A DNA stretch of 40,787 bases from XYD1-FULL-44-32 sp964355855 (GTDB lineage Bacteria > Patescibacteriota > Minisyncoccia > Phycocordibacterales > XYD1-FULL-46-19). Every line of letters starts with the position of its first letter. The first letter of the stretch is position 1. The DNA is taken from the NCBI GenBank assembly GCA_964355855.1, contig CAYHFD010000004.1:1-40787 (forward strand). The letters are read 5' to 3'. The position numbers were made by a program, and so were the translations under genes. The notes beneath the pieces are model-generated. The model was not told the origin of the DNA, searched no databases, and worked only from the letters and a program-made list of their open reading frames with translations. This document shows positions 39,674-40,787 of this stretch, in pieces.

Positions 39674-39856
39674 AAGATAAATACATCCTTTTCCTCCTAC
39701 CGTGCTTCGTGTCAGGAAAATCATGGTCGCTTTCGCAACGAAAAATGGAAAACTCCTCGCTGTATTCTCGACTCGTCAAACAGTTCCATTTTTCTGCTCC
39801 AGCTCTCTGATTTTCTCTGCCCCTACGCAATAGTCGGAAAAAGATGTATTTATCTT
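39674..39856. mobile_element. MITE-like palindromic element (non-coding, 183 bp)
   Basis: Terminal inverted repeats of 21 bases (39674-39694 and 39836-39856) match at 20 positions. Inside, GAAAAATGGAA (39740-39750) pairs with its complement at 39784-39794, so the inverted repeats are nested. No transposase gene is present and no clear target duplication is seen. A 22-residue frame on the minus strand (39721-39789, starting MELFDESRIQRG) crosses the centre but has no independent support. The interval 39619-39987 otherwise contains only hairpins and terminators. Confidence 0.6.
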
Positions 39857-39887
39857 AAAATAGGAAGAGTTAATAAAAATTTAATAT

Positions 39888-39926
39888 AAAAAATTCAGCC
39901 CGCGACTCTTGGTAGAGCGCGGGCTG
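39888..39926 (-). terminator. Terminator of the 39988-40554 gene
   Basis: CAGCCCGCG (39896-39904) pairs with CGCGGGCTG (39918-39926), extended by CTCT/AGAG around a TGGT loop (39910-39913), and a U run follows on the minus strand. It lies 62 bases after the stop codon. Confidence 0.85.
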
Positions 39927-39987
39927 GTATGTGGGAAAGAACACTTACATAAAGTTTACCTCCGGGTTACGATTTGAATGATGTCGA

Positions 39988-40554
39988 CTAATTCCGCGGG
40001 TCCTTGGCCAAAACTCTGGCCGTCTGTAAACCTTTTTCCAGGGTGGACGCCCTGACTGTCAGTTGTTGGCTAACTGCCTGTTTATCCAGGATGTCCACCA
40101 TCTCTGACTTTAAGATATCGCCAGTACCCGCTCTTTTTTTGTCCATCATCGTAAACAGTCTCTGTCTCTGCTTACGTGTTGGGTAGCGTGTGAGCACCGT
40201 CGTAGCGATGCTCCTCATATCTACCTTTTCAGAATGAACAAAGGAAGACAGAGTCAGGGCCATGTTGTTCACACCGAGCAGGTGGCCCCGACGACCCAGG
40301 AGGGGCGACAATGATTTCAGATAGAGGACCCCATCCGAGTCGAGCTCAAACTCACCGGTTGTCTTGTAGGCCAGGACATCAGCCTTGACCATCCATTCCA
40401 ACATCCCCTCCATGGATTCCTGTCGAAGTGCTCGGAGGGCTTGGCTCAAAATTTCTCGTTGGCCCTGTCGTCCCAAAAAATGAACGCAGTAGACCGCTCC
40501 AACTGAAAGAGTTGCAAGGCCGGTTATCATTATCACAGTAAATGCTAATTCCAT
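39988..40554 (-). CDS. Membrane-anchored protein of unknown family with strong SD
   Basis: 188 residues. One N-terminal transmembrane helix (about 4-26, AFTVIMITGLATLSVGAVYCV) is followed by a charged domain predicted to be cytoplasmic, rich in Arg, Leu and Met (LSQALRALRQESMEGMLEWM, then TRYPTRKQRQRLFTMMDKK). I do not recognise it. It has AAGGAG seven bases before the ATG, a 5' leader of about 130 bases with three stable hairpins, a strong promoter and its own terminator. Base composition is more G/C-rich than most genes here. Promoter and translation signals match those of the 12768-13400 gene. Confidence 0.8.
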   Translation of the reverse strand: MELAFTVIMITGLATLSVGAVYCVHFLGRQGQREILSQALRALRQESMEGMLEWMVKADVLAYKTTGEFELDSDGVLYLKSLSPLLGRRGHLLGVNNMALTLSSFVHSEKVDMRSIATTVLTRYPTRKQRQRLFTMMDKKRAGTGDILKSEMVDILDKQAVSQQLTVRASTLEKGLQTARVLAKDPRN

Positions 40555-40567
40555 TTTACTTCTCCTT

Positions 40568-40639
40568 GCGTCCGGAGACGCATCTTGTACTTGTATAGCC
40601 GACCGGAGTCGGACCGAAGGCGAGCGGACTCGCTACAAG
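40568..40639 (-). ncRNA. Leader RNA with three UCCG-tetraloop hairpins
   Basis: On the minus strand three 14-base hairpins follow one another: GCGAG-TCCG-CTCGC (40620-40633), CCGAC-TCCG-GTCGG (40599-40612) and GCGTC-TCCG-GACGC (40568-40581). Each has a 5-bp stem and a UNCG-type loop, which is exceptionally stable when closed by C-G as in the last two. CTTGT and AGC (5' side, 40632-40639) can pair with GCT and ACAAG (40590-40599) around the first two hairpins, forming a three-way junction. The third lies directly before the SD site. Confidence 0.65.
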
Positions 40640-40692
40640 CACTCTTTTCAACGGGCAAGCGAGGGCAGATAATCCCCAGCTATCTACCTAAC

Positions 40693-40722
40693 AGTATAGC
40701 ATAGCTAGTGGTAATATGTCAA
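40693..40722 (-). promoter_or_regulatory. Promoter of the 39988-40554 gene (twin of 12670-12699)
   Basis: TTGACA (40717-40722), an 18-base spacer and extended -10 TATGC-TATACT (-10 at 40693-40698), a near-perfect sigma70 promoter. From the extended -10 on, TATGCTATACTGTTAGGTAG differs from the 12768 promoter in one base. Confidence 0.85.
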
Positions 40723-40787
40723 GTTCTTAAAGGGTACATTCAACCTTGAAGTGCAACACTCGCATTAAAAACTTCTAATGGTGTTTT

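Noticed and set aside
39721..39789. 22-residue frame on the minus strand inside the MITE-like element
   Set aside because: It follows the inverted repeats and has no SD, promoter or terminator of its own; kept only as a note.

Overview
The window looks like a chromosome segment of a Candidate Phyla Radiation bacterium (Patescibacteria, most likely a Parcubacteria/Paceibacteria lineage). The basis is indirect. Genes are compact and often overlap. Many housekeeping proteins are reduced (ProS without an editing insertion, a short delta-prime-like HolB, a degenerate PriA). Start codons commonly abut promoters without Shine-Dalgarno sites. There are many single-helix or surface proteins of unknown family, and the wall-synthesis gene set is near-standard. 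No rRNA, tRNA, CRISPR array or intact transposase gene was seen.

Layout. 1-2306: gpmI behind a structured leader, then a small membrane protein. 2346-3149 (minus): a protein made of about 23 heptads of GDVSNIx type and a 42-residue acidic peptide. 3294-4643: a retropepsin-like protease and a RimK-type ligase. 4682-9138: PH-domain protein, CAP-domain protein, UppP, SIMPL protein and small membrane proteins. 9139-12602: pyruvate kinase with a highly folded leader, a DUF167 protein, HPF with a leader matching that of gpmI, a cyclophilin and a 20-residue basic peptide. 12670-13456: a self-contained membrane-protein unit. 13464-16815 (minus): fmt-def-priA. 16952-22214: four surface or envelope genes. 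22209-23732 (minus): a DNA-binding-domain/MurA fusion. 23830-32345: mreB, holB, frr, rseP, proS, second mreB, mreC, mreD, mrdA. 32436-34777: greA, lysS and an orphan membrane protein. 34847-39618: the start of a dcw cluster (mraZ, rsmH, ftsL, ftsI, murF). 39619-40787: a MITE-like element and a second self-contained membrane-protein unit on the minus strand.

The genes form a largely complete picture of wall growth: precursor entry (MurA fusion), lipid carrier recycling (UppP), precursor completion (MurF), elongation (MreB/C/D, PBP2), division (FtsL, FtsI, MraZ control) and proteolytic signalling (RseP-like).

The most unusual signals are these. (1) A MurA carrying an N-terminal XRE-type HTH, with a perfect 24-bp palindrome over its own start codon and Ala in place of the conserved Asp of the D-L-R motif. 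(2) A shared, covarying RNA fold ending at the start codons of gpmI and hpf. (3) Two distant orphan membrane-protein genes that share an almost identical promoter and strong SD sites, one with a leader of three UCCG-loop hairpins. (4) A palindromic element inserted in frame into fmt. (5) A PriA that keeps its zinc ligands but has lost the helicase motifs. All calls are from reading the sequence; no database search was possible.
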